Positions 1 through 5,161 of a stretch of 5,161 nt of DNA are shown here, one piece after another. Position 1 is the first letter of the stretch, and each line of letters opens with the position of its first letter. The position numbers and the translations under genes were made by a program. The stretch comes from JBBIOI01 sp037443425 (lineage in GTDB: Bacteria > Desulfobacterota > BSN033 > UBA1163). Where the stretch lies: NCBI GenBank assembly GCA_037443425.1, contig JBBIOI010000175.1, forward strand, positions 1 to 5,161, written 5' to 3'. The notes under the pieces were generated by a model. The model was given only the letters and a program-made list of their open reading frames with translations, was not told where the DNA came from and made no database searches.

Positions 1-1
1 T

Positions 2-109
2 GCGATTGCTGATGGGATCTATAACCTCCTTTATCCGGATAAGACAGCATTGCGGGGAGTTAAACCAAACAACCTTGATGATTTTCAGCTCTGTTTTCAC
101 TTCGGATAA
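2..109 (+). CDS. 3' end of an unidentified upstream gene (partial)
   Basis: An open frame enters from the left edge and runs 35 codons to a TAA stop at 107-109. It starts A-I-A-D-G-I-Y-N-L-L and ends D-F-Q-L-C-F-H-F-G. It reads more like protein than the overlapping frame beginning at position 6. The A-I-A-D-G-I-Y stretch resembles the last helix of Amidase_3-type N-acetylmuramoyl-L-alanine amidases, which often end in a similar A-I-x-x-G-I pattern. That is a weak similarity from a very short piece. No terminator hairpin is visible between this stop and the secA promoter. I do not assign a function. Confidence 0.4.
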   Translation, partial: AIADGIYNLLYPDKTALRGVKPNNLDDFQLCFHFG

Positions 110-141
110 AAACTCAGGAAACTCCAAAAAGAGATTTATTG

Positions 142-170
142 TTGAAACACGGAGCCATAAATTATATAAT
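142..170 (+). promoter_or_regulatory. sigma70-type promoter for secA-argJ
   Basis: A -35 element TTGAAA (142-147, five of six consensus bases) is separated by exactly 17 bp from a perfect -10 element TATAAT (165-170). Transcription would start near 177, giving a leader of only about 17 nt before the secA start. That is just enough for the Shine-Dalgarno and leaves no room for a SecM-like arrest peptide or a riboswitch. The call comes from sequence and position alone. The region is very AT-rich, so a chance match is possible but unlikely given the spacing. Confidence 0.75.
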
Positions 171-182
171 TTTAAAAAAGTT

Positions 183-189
183 AAAGGAG
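183..189 (+). promoter_or_regulatory. Shine-Dalgarno of secA
   Basis: AAAGGAG lies 4 nt upstream of the ATG at 194. It supports that start, and the protein that begins there has the usual SecA N-terminus. The spacing is slightly short but within the functional range. Confidence 0.8.
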
Positions 190-193
190 ATTT

Positions 194-2866
194 ATGTTAA
201 GTTTAATAATTAGGAAGATCATAGGAAGCAAAAATGAGAGGGAACTTAAAAGAATTCGTCCAATTGTCGATAGAATAAATCAACTGGAATCAAAGATTGC
301 TCCCCTGTCTAATGATCAACTAAGGGCAAAAACTTCAGAATTCAAGGAAAGGATCGAAAAGGGGGAAAGCCTTGACGAAATCCTTCCAGAAGCCTTTGCA
401 GTTGTAAGAGAGGCTGCAAAAAGGGTTCTTGGCGAGAGACACTATGATGTCCAGCTTATTGGTGGGATAGTTCTCCATGAGGGTAAGATAGCCGAGATGG
501 CAACAGGTGAAGGTAAGACCCTCGTTGCAACACTACCAGCGTATCTCAACGGTTTAACAGGGAGGGGAGTACATATTGTTACAGTTAATGATTATCTTGC
601 TAAAAGAGATAGCGAGTGGATGGGAGGTATTTATCGATTACTGGGGTTAACTGTTGGAGTTATTGTTCATGAACTGGATGATAATGAGCGCAAAAAGGCA
701 TATAATTGTGATATTACCTACGGCACAAATAATGAATTTGGATTCGATTACCTGAGAGATAATATGAAATTTAGCCTTGAAGATTATGTCCAGCGGGAGT
801 TAAATTATGCAATCGTTGATGAGGTTGATAGCATCTTAATTGATGAGGCAAGAACACCCCTTATTATCTCGGGTCCTTCTGAAGAATCTACAGATAAATA
901 CTATAAGATAAATAGAATTATTCCATTCCTAAAGCAGGGCAAGGACTATCAGGTTGAAGAGAAGAGCCATACTGCTTTTTTAACAGAGGAAGGGGTTTTG
1001 CGGGTTGAGAAGCTTCTTAATGTTGATAATCTTTACGACCCACGAAACATTGAGATCCTTCACCATGTAAATCAAGCCCTAAGGGCACATACCCTTTTTA
1101 AAAGAGATGTTGATTATGTTGTAAAGGATGGTCAGGTGGTAATTGTAGATGAATTCACAGGAAGACTTATGCCTGGGAGAAGATGGAGTGATGGACTTCA
1201 TCAAGCTATCGAGGCCAAAGAAAATGTGAGGATTCAGAACGAGAATCAAACCTTAGCCACCATCACCTTCCAAAATTATTTCAGGATGTATAAAAAGCTG
1301 GCAGGGATGACAGGCACTGCAGATACTGAAGCAGCAGAATTTCGTAAGATTTACAATCTTGACGTTGTAGTCATTCCTACCAATATGCCACTTATTCGAA
1401 CAAATTATCCTGATGTCATTTATAAGACAGAAGAAGAAAAGTTCCGTGCCGTAGCTCGAGAGATAAAGGAGCTTTACCAAAAAGGAAGACCTGTATTGGT
1501 TGGAACCATATCTATTGAGAAATCTGAGAGATTGAGCAATTTATTGAAGAGACAAGGGATACCTCACAATGTCTTAAATGCTAAACATCATGAAAAAGAG
1601 GCAGAGATCATTGCACAGGCAGGAAGATTGGGAGCAGTTACGATATCAACCAATATGGCAGGAAGAGGAACGGATATACTTCTTGGTGGAAATCCAAAGT
1701 TTTTGGCTAAAGCAATGGTTAATGAAGACGATGATGAGGAGGCAAAGAAAAGGGCTTATGAAAAGGCACTAAGTATTGTCCAAAAGGAAAAGGAGAAGGT
1801 AATTGAGCTTGGAGGACTTCATGTGATTGGAACCGAGAGGCATGAAGCGCGTCGTATTGATAATCAATTAAGGGGCAGGGCTGGAAGGCAAGGGGACCCT
1901 GGTTCTTCAAGGTTTTACCTTTCATTGGAGGATGACCTTTTAAGGATCTTTGGTTCTGAAAGGATTTCTCACATCATGGATAGACTCGGGATGGAGGAGA
2001 ATCAACCTATAGAACATAGATTTATCACAAAGGCTATTGAAAATGCTCAGAGGAAGGTTGAGGCACATAATTTTGAGATTAGAAAACATCTTCTGGAATA
2101 TGATAATGTAATGAACAAACAGCGAGAGGTAATTTATTCCCAAAGAAGAGAAGTCCTGGCAAGTGATAACCTTAAAGAGGCAGTAATGGAGATGCTCGAA
2201 GAGCAGGTTGAAGATATCGTAGATCTTTATGCAGATGAAAAGCAACACCCAGAGGATTGGGATCTTAAAGGACTCCAAGATGCAGTATATAAACAGTTTT
2301 CTTTTAGATTGACACTACCCCATGAAAGTAATGATGGACTAAATAGAGAATATTTAAAAGAAATAATTACACAAAAAGCCAAAGAAATCTATGAAAAAAA
2401 GGAAGAAGAATTTGGTCAAGCCTTGATTCGATACCTTGAGAGGATGATTATGCTTCAATCAATAGATCATCACTGGAAGGACCATCTTTTGGCAATTGAT
2501 CAGTTAAAAGAGGGGATAGGTTTAAGGGGATACGGCCAAAAGGATCCATTAATCGAATATCAGAAAGAGGCATATCAGATGTTTCTTGAGATGCTTGATA
2601 GGATCAAGAGAGACACTGTAGAAAAATTGTTTGCCATCCAGATTGCAAAAGAAAGGGAGATAAAGGATATTCGATTTGAAAGGAAACAGACATTCATATT
2701 GACTCGTGGTGAAACATCACAGCCTATGGGAAGGGAAACTGAAGATGGTAGAGGGGTAACTATTCGTCGAGATGGGAAAAAGGTTGGCAGAAATGATCCA
2801 TGTCCTTGCGGAAGTGGAAAGAAGTATAAAAAATGTTGTTTATTAAAAGAGGAGGCAAGACCTTAG
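194..2866 (+). CDS. secA: Protein translocase subunit SecA (preprotein-translocating ATPase)
   Basis: SecA is the ATP-driven motor that pushes unfolded preproteins through SecYEG in the inner membrane. The 890-residue product has the full domain order and normal length. The N-terminal G-S-K-N-E-R-E-L-K-R signature is at 11-20. NBD1 carries the Walker A A-T-G-E-G-K-T at 103-109 and Walker B D-E-V-D at 209-212. The preprotein cross-linking domain lies at roughly 220-370, and T-G-T-A is at 373-376. NBD2 has S-T-N-M-A-G-R-G-T-D at 485-494 and the arginine-finger region R-G-R-A-G-R-Q-G at 560-567. The helical scaffold follows, with the two-helix finger around 750-800, including L-R-G-Y (Y780). The C-terminus has a SEC-C zinc motif C-x-C-x8-C-C (C870, C872, C881, C882), which binds SecB and phospholipid in other bacteria. 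The ATG at 194 has a good Shine-Dalgarno and gives the canonical N-terminus. Stop is TAG at 2864-2866, ten bases before argJ. No frameshift or missing catalytic residue is seen. Confidence 0.98.
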   Translation: MLSLIIRKIIGSKNERELKRIRPIVDRINQLESKIAPLSNDQLRAKTSEFKERIEKGESLDEILPEAFAVVREAAKRVLGERHYDVQLIGGIVLHEGKIAEMATGEGKTLVATLPAYLNGLTGRGVHIVTVNDYLAKRDSEWMGGIYRLLGLTVGVIVHELDDNERKKAYNCDITYGTNNEFGFDYLRDNMKFSLEDYVQRELNYAIVDEVDSILIDEARTPLIISGPSEESTDKYYKINRIIPFLKQGKDYQVEEKSHTAFLTEEGVLRVEKLLNVDNLYDPRNIEILHHVNQALRAHTLFKRDVDYVVKDGQVVIVDEFTGRLMPGRRWSDGLHQAIEAKENVRIQNENQTLATITFQNYFRMYKKLAGMTGTADTEAAEFRKIYNLDVVVIPTNMPLIRTNYPDVIYKTEEEKFRAVAREIKELYQKGRPVLVGTISIEKSERLSNLLKRQGIPHNVLNAKHHEKEAEIIAQAGRLGAVTISTNMAGRGTDILLGGNPKFLAKAMVNEDDDEEAKKRAYEKALSIVQKEKEKVIELGGLHVIGTERHEARRIDNQLRGRAGRQGDPGSSRFYLSLEDDLLRIFGSERISHIMDRLGMEENQPIEHRFITKAIENAQRKVEAHNFEIRKHLLEYDNVMNKQREVIYSQRREVLASDNLKEAVMEMLEEQVEDIVDLYADEKQHPEDWDLKGLQDAVYKQFSFRLTLPHESNDGLNREYLKEIITQKAKEIYEKKEEEFGQALIRYLERMIMLQSIDHHWKDHLLAIDQLKEGIGLRGYGQKDPLIEYQKEAYQMFLEMLDRIKRDTVEKLFAIQIAKEREIKDIRFERKQTFILTRGETSQPMGRETEDGRGVTIRRDGKKVGRNDPCPCGSGKKYKKCCLLKEEARP

Positions 2867-2869
2867 GAG
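2866..2869 (+). promoter_or_regulatory. Shine-Dalgarno of argJ overlapping the secA stop
   Basis: GGAG begins on the last base of the secA TAG stop and sits 7 nt before the ATG at 2877. This spacing favours that ATG over the in-frame TTG at 2871 (1 nt away) and over a second ATG at 2883 (13 nt away). Ribosomes terminating on secA would cover this site, which is consistent with coupled translation. Confidence 0.7.
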
Positions 2870-2876
2870 ATTGTAT

Positions 2877-4076
2877 ATGGGGATGGAACAGAAAGAATTC
2901 AAAATTAAGGGTTTTCTATTTTCCGGGATTTCAGCCGGAATAAAAAAAGATGGAAAGAGGGATCTCGGTCTTATATATTCAGAGGTTCCTGCTCGGGTTG
3001 CAGGACTTTTTACTACCAATAAAATTCAGGCTGCTCCTGTTATATTAGATAGAGAAAGAATCAGGAAGGGTTTATGTCAGGCTGTTATTATTAACAGTGG
3101 TAATGCCAATGCCTGCACAGGGAAGAGGGGATTAAGAGATGCAAAAAGGATTTGTTCGCTCGTTGCAAAACATTTGGGGATTGATGAGGATCTTGTTTTA
3201 ATATCTTCAACAGGTGTTATCGGCGTGCCCCTTCCAATGGATAAAATAGAGAGAGAAATCCCTAAATTAGTAGAAGGGCTTTCTCCAGACGGATGGGATA
3301 AAACTGTTGAATCGATTATGACAACAGATACATTCCCTAAATACAGGGCCTCCAATTTTACAATAAAAGATAAAGAGGTAAGGCTTTTTGGAATGGTAAA
3401 AGGTGCTGGTATGATAAGGCCTGACCTTGCTACAATGCTTTCATTTCTTGTAACCGATGCCAATATTGAATCCTACACACTTAAAAATATGCTGAAAAAG
3501 GCTGTGGAGACATCTTTTAATAGGATAACCATAGATGGTGAAACAAGTACAAATGATACGGTATTACTGATTGCGAATGGAAAATCGAATCATCCAGTAA
3601 TTAATAAAATAGATAAAGAGGCAAAGATTTTTCAATCTAAACTTTCAGATCTTTGCGAAGAACTCGCAAAAAGTATCGTAATGGATGGAGAAGGTGCAAC
3701 AAAATTTATAGAGATAATTGTAAGGGGTGCAAAAACCAGGGATGATGCAAAAAAGATAGCCTATACAATTGCTAATTCTCCACTCGTAAAGACAGCCTTC
3801 TATGGAGAGGATGTAAATTGGGGAAGAATCCTTGCTGCTATCGGACATTCTGGGGTAAGGGTTGATCCAGAGAAAATAGACCTTTTTTTCGATAAAATTC
3901 CTTTAGTAAGGAAGGGTGTAGGTATATTGTCCAATGAATCTAAAGCATCTGAGAGTCTTAGAAATAGATCGTTAAAGGTGGTTGTTAATCTAAATTTGGG
4001 AAAGGAAGAATTTTCTGTTTACACAACAGATCTTTCAATAGATTACGTAAAAGTAAATGCCTCATATCGTTCATAA
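2877..4076 (+). CDS. argJ: Glutamate N-acetyltransferase / ornithine acetyltransferase ArgJ
   Basis: ArgJ transfers the acetyl group from N-acetylornithine to glutamate, closing the cyclic arginine pathway. Bifunctional members also use acetyl-CoA, and sequence alone does not separate the two types. The 399-residue product shows the family landmarks. These are F-T-T-N at 45-48, N-S-G-N-A-N-A-C-T-G at 73-82, and the oxyanion-hole T-G (T112-G113) in S-S-T-G-V-I-G. The self-cleavage motif G-A-G-M-I-R-P-D-L-A-T-M-L ends at 188, with Thr186 as the new N-terminal nucleophile of the beta chain. Next come R-I-T-I-D-G-E-T-S-T-N-D-T at 216-228, D-G-E-G-A-T-K at 270-276 and the C-terminal D-Y-V-K-V-N-A-S-Y-R-S. 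It should cleave into alpha (1-185) and beta (186-399) chains in the cytoplasm. The start at 2877 is chosen for Shine-Dalgarno spacing; a TTG at 2871 would add two residues. It lies ten bases after secA, so it is co-transcribed. No arginine operator is evident because it shares the secA promoter. Confidence 0.97.
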   Translation: MGMEQKEFKIKGFLFSGISAGIKKDGKRDLGLIYSEVPARVAGLFTTNKIQAAPVILDRERIRKGLCQAVIINSGNANACTGKRGLRDAKRICSLVAKHLGIDEDLVLISSTGVIGVPLPMDKIEREIPKLVEGLSPDGWDKTVESIMTTDTFPKYRASNFTIKDKEVRLFGMVKGAGMIRPDLATMLSFLVTDANIESYTLKNMLKKAVETSFNRITIDGETSTNDTVLLIANGKSNHPVINKIDKEAKIFQSKLSDLCEELAKSIVMDGEGATKFIEIIVRGAKTRDDAKKIAYTIANSPLVKTAFYGEDVNWGRILAAIGHSGVRVDPEKIDLFFDKIPLVRKGVGILSNESKASESLRNRSLKVVVNLNLGKEEFSVYTTDLSIDYVKVNASYRS

Positions 4077-4079
4077 TTG

Positions 4080-4084
4080 TTTAT
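4080..4084. repeat. Left copy of 5-bp direct repeat (putative target-site duplication)
   Basis: TTTAT directly abuts the left inverted-repeat arm and is repeated directly after the right arm. A 5-bp AT-only repeat could arise by chance, so its weight comes from the exact abutment to both arm ends. Confidence 0.5.
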
Positions 4085-4099
4085 GAGACCTCTGAAAAA
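4085..4099 (+). repeat. Left terminal inverted repeat
   Basis: GAGACCTCTGAAAAA pairs with the right arm at about 4157-4171 over 15 bp (14 if one T in the right arm is miscounted). The next nine bases inward show only partial matching to the other side. Confidence 0.85.
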
Positions 4100-4156
4100 G
4101 TCTTTGATTAGACTGGGGAGGTAGGGTTCAAAACTTATGAAAGAATTTTTAAATAG

Positions 4157-4171
4157 TTTTTCAGAGGTCTC
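4157..4171 (-). repeat. Right terminal inverted repeat
   Basis: TTTTTCAGAGGTCTC is the reverse complement of the left arm. Its outer end lies one base before the stop codon of the minus-strand HAD gene. The T-run makes the inner boundary uncertain by one base. Confidence 0.85.
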
Positions 4172-4176
4172 TTTAT
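4172..4176. repeat. Right copy of 5-bp direct repeat, containing the HAD stop codon
   Basis: TTTAT follows the right arm directly and matches 4080-4084. The TAA stop of the minus-strand gene (4173-4175) lies wholly inside this repeat, so duplicating the target would keep the gene's reading frame intact. Confidence 0.5.
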
Positions 4177-4643
4177 TGACCAAGTGTTGCCTTCTGTCTA
4201 AGGGGCTTTAGTAAAAAATCCAAGGCATCAATAATATCATTAACAATGATATCTGAATGAATTAAAGCCTCTTTATATGCCCCTTCCCTTCCTGTTACAC
4301 AAAAGCTCAAGGCTGATTCCTTAATTATCTGCACATCACTTTTTCCATTTCCGATGACGACACTATTTTCGGGCTTTATCTGGCGGATAAAGTTCAGTTT
4401 TTCCTCACATGCCTTACCTTCAGATATTAAAATGATTTCAGCCTTAGTATTCTTTAAAGATTTTAATGCTATCTCTTTTTCGCTTTGAACGAAGATATAG
4501 ATTTTTGTTCTTTTAGAAAGTAGATTTATCTTGTCCTTGGCCTTTGGATTTACCCTGCGATCAGTTGCAAGGGTGCCTTCAAAATCTATAAGGATATATT
4601 CTATCTCAATTGGATTTTGACCTGGTCTATGTATAAGGATCAT
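4173..4643 (-). CDS. Small HAD-superfamily protein (soluble P-type ATPase-like, COG4087 type) with altered motifs
   Basis: The 156-residue protein has the size and layout of the stand-alone 'soluble P-type ATPase-like' HAD group, which has no cap domain and no settled physiological role. A short beta N-terminus (M-I-L-I-H-R-P-G) leads to motif I, I-D-F-E-G-T-L-A, with the presumed nucleophile Asp20. The third motif position is Glu22, where Asp or Asn is usual. Motif II normally ends a strand with Thr or Ser; here the strand I-Y-I-F-V-Q-S-E has Val52 at that place. Lys82 fits motif III. Motif IV is intact as V-I-G-N-G-K-S-D (97-103, metal-binding Asp103). The end A-L-D-F-L-L-K-P-L-R-Q-K-A-T-L resembles the group's usual C-terminus. 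There are no membrane segments. Its ATG overlaps the rlmB stop (ATGA), so it is translated from the same message. Family membership is fairly certain, phosphatase activity is not. Confidence 0.85.
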   Translation of the reverse strand: MILIHRPGQNPIEIEYILIDFEGTLATDRRVNPKAKDKINLLSKRTKIYIFVQSEKEIALKSLKNTKAEIILISEGKACEEKLNFIRQIKPENSVVIGNGKSDVQIIKESALSFCVTGREGAYKEALIHSDIIVNDIIDALDFLLKPLRQKATLGQ

Positions 4644-5161
4644 TGTTGTGTTTTCCTTTCTAACAGATCACGTTGTCTCATTACTTCATATAAAATCATT
4701 CCACCGGAGACAGATGCATTGAATGAAGAAATTGGGCCTTTCATCGGGATTGAAAATAGTCGATCACATTTTTTCTTAATAAGTGGTCTTATTCCTTTGG
4801 ACTCCGAACCAATTACAATGGCAATATCTATTGTGAGATCAATCTGATATATTATATCCTTAGCCTCGGCTGAGGCACCAAAGACCCAAATCCCATTATT
4901 TTTAAGGGTATCGATACTTGAGGCAAGATTTGTAACCCTTGTAATAGGTAGATACATGGATGCGCCAGAAGAGCTCTTAATCACTGCAGGTGTTAAACCA
5001 ACAGACCTGTCTTTTGGTATAATAATTCCATGGGCTCCACATCCAAGGGCTGTCCTAATGAGGGAGCCGAAATTCTGTGGGTCCTGAATACAGTCAAGGA
5101 TTAAGAAGAGTGCCTTTGAGCCCTCTTTTTTCCAGCGAGATATTAATTCCTCTAAGCTTGT
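4640..5161 (-). CDS. rlmB: 23S rRNA (guanosine-2'-O-)-methyltransferase RlmB, TrmH/SpoU family (5' part missing)
   Basis: This is the C-terminal 173 residues of a SPOUT-fold (alpha/beta-knot) methyltransferase that uses S-adenosylmethionine. RlmB methylates the 2'-OH of a guanosine in the peptidyl-transferase region of 23S rRNA (G2251 in E. coli). All three SpoU motifs are present, numbered from the window edge. Motif 1 is D-P-Q-N-F-G-S-L-I-R-T-A at 27-38, with the conserved Asn30 and Arg36. Motif 2 is I-G-S-E-S-K-G-I at 117-124. Motif 3 is I-P-M-K-G-P-I-S-S-F-N-A-S-V at 138-151, forming the knot. K-S-S-S-G-A at 62-67 and R-V-T-N-L are typical of RlmB rather than TrmH. Family proteins run about 250 residues, so the N-terminal RNA-binding domain lies beyond position 5161. 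A GTG at 4984 is internal, not the start. The TGA stop overlaps the next gene's ATG. Related SpoU enzymes with other RNA targets cannot be fully excluded. Confidence 0.93.
   Translation of the reverse strand, partial: TSLEELISRWKKEGSKALFLILDCIQDPQNFGSLIRTALGCGAHGIIIPKDRSVGLTPAVIKSSSGASMYLPITRVTNLASSIDTLKNNGIWVFGASAEAKDIIYQIDLTIDIAIVIGSESKGIRPLIKKKCDRLFSIPMKGPISSFNASVSGGMILYEVMRQRDLLERKTQQ

Larger units (their letters stand above)
4085..4171. mobile_element. MITE-like non-autonomous element between convergent genes
   Basis: This roughly 87-bp unit has no coding capacity. It begins GAGACCTCTGAAAAA and ends with the reverse complement, TTTTTCAGAGGTCTC. Both ends are flanked directly by TTTAT. 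Terminal inverted repeats, tiny size, lack of ORFs and a matching short direct repeat are the hallmarks of miniature inverted-repeat transposable elements. The interior has only a small AGTCT/AGACT hairpin near the left arm. Alternatively it could be a transcription terminator, since it sits where two operons converge. However, the A/T tracts lie at the loop side of the stem, the loop is about 57 nt, and the minus-strand reading has no U-tract after the stem, so it is not a classical intrinsic terminator. It may still act as a roadblock hairpin. I cannot name the parent insertion-sequence family. Confidence 0.6.

Noticed and set aside
6..200. 64-codon plus-strand frame that overlaps the secA start
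   Set aside because: It runs through the promoter and Shine-Dalgarno of secA, has no ribosome-binding site of its own and no protein-like pattern. The frame ending at 109 is the better coding candidate.
1940..2278. 112-codon minus-strand open frame inside secA
   Set aside because: It is antisense to a fully conserved part of SecA, its composition is that of a shadow frame, and no start signal is visible.
3077..3463. 128-codon minus-strand open frame inside argJ
   Set aside because: It lies wholly opposite conserved ArgJ sequence, and its serine/leucine-rich product is what reverse reading of this gene would give.
4085..4172. Simple intrinsic bidirectional terminator
   Set aside because: The loop is about 57 nt and the A/T tracts sit inside the stem at the loop side. 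Only a weak U-rich stretch follows on the plus strand and none on the minus strand. A terminating role remains possible but is not the best explanation of the structure.
4617..4847. 76-codon plus-strand frame opposite rlmB and the HAD start
   Set aside because: It is antisense to the conserved SpoU motifs of rlmB. It is a shadow frame.
4640..4984. Reading rlmB as a short complete gene starting at the GTG at 4984
   Set aside because: The same frame stays open to the window edge and contains SpoU motif 1 upstream of that GTG, so the codon is an internal valine.
4173..5161. A novel defence or mobile gene cassette on the minus strand
   Set aside because: Both genes there belong to recognised cellular families, and nothing suggests a nuclease, toxin or phage origin.

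Overview
This is an AT-rich bacterial window holding mostly housekeeping genes. It reads (tail of an unidentified gene, +) - secA (+) - argJ (+), then a short inverted-repeat element, then two minus-strand genes: a small HAD-superfamily protein and the 3' part of rlmB. The secA-argJ pairing is one I associate with Deltaproteobacteria, Nitrospirota and related lineages. That, with the AT-rich, lysine-rich coding, suggests such an organism, but the window alone does not fix the phylum.

Left part (1-193): the last codons of an upstream reading frame end at 109. A near-consensus sigma70-type promoter (TTGAAA, 17 bp, TATAAT) and a Shine-Dalgarno follow, reading into secA. Middle (194-4076): secA encodes a complete 890-residue SecA preprotein translocase ATPase. 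argJ encodes a complete glutamate N-acetyltransferase / ornithine acetyltransferase. The Shine-Dalgarno of argJ overlaps the secA stop codon, so the two are almost certainly co-transcribed and perhaps translationally coupled, although their functions are unrelated (protein export and arginine synthesis).

Junction (4077-4172): nearly all the space between the convergent argJ and HAD genes is one roughly 87-bp unit with near-perfect 15-bp terminal inverted repeats. It is flanked by a 5-bp direct repeat (TTTAT), as expected of a MITE-type non-autonomous insertion. Removing the unit and one repeat copy would leave the two stop codons only about 4 bp apart.

Right part (4173-5161, minus strand): rlmB (23S rRNA 2'-O-ribose methyltransferase, N-terminal part outside the window) is followed, with an ATGA stop/start overlap, by a 156-residue protein of the 'soluble P-type ATPase-like' HAD group. 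Two of its catalytic motifs are altered. I see no CRISPR array, tRNA, rRNA, toxin-antitoxin or defence genes. The points most worth a second look are the MITE-like unit and the atypical HAD protein coupled to rlmB.
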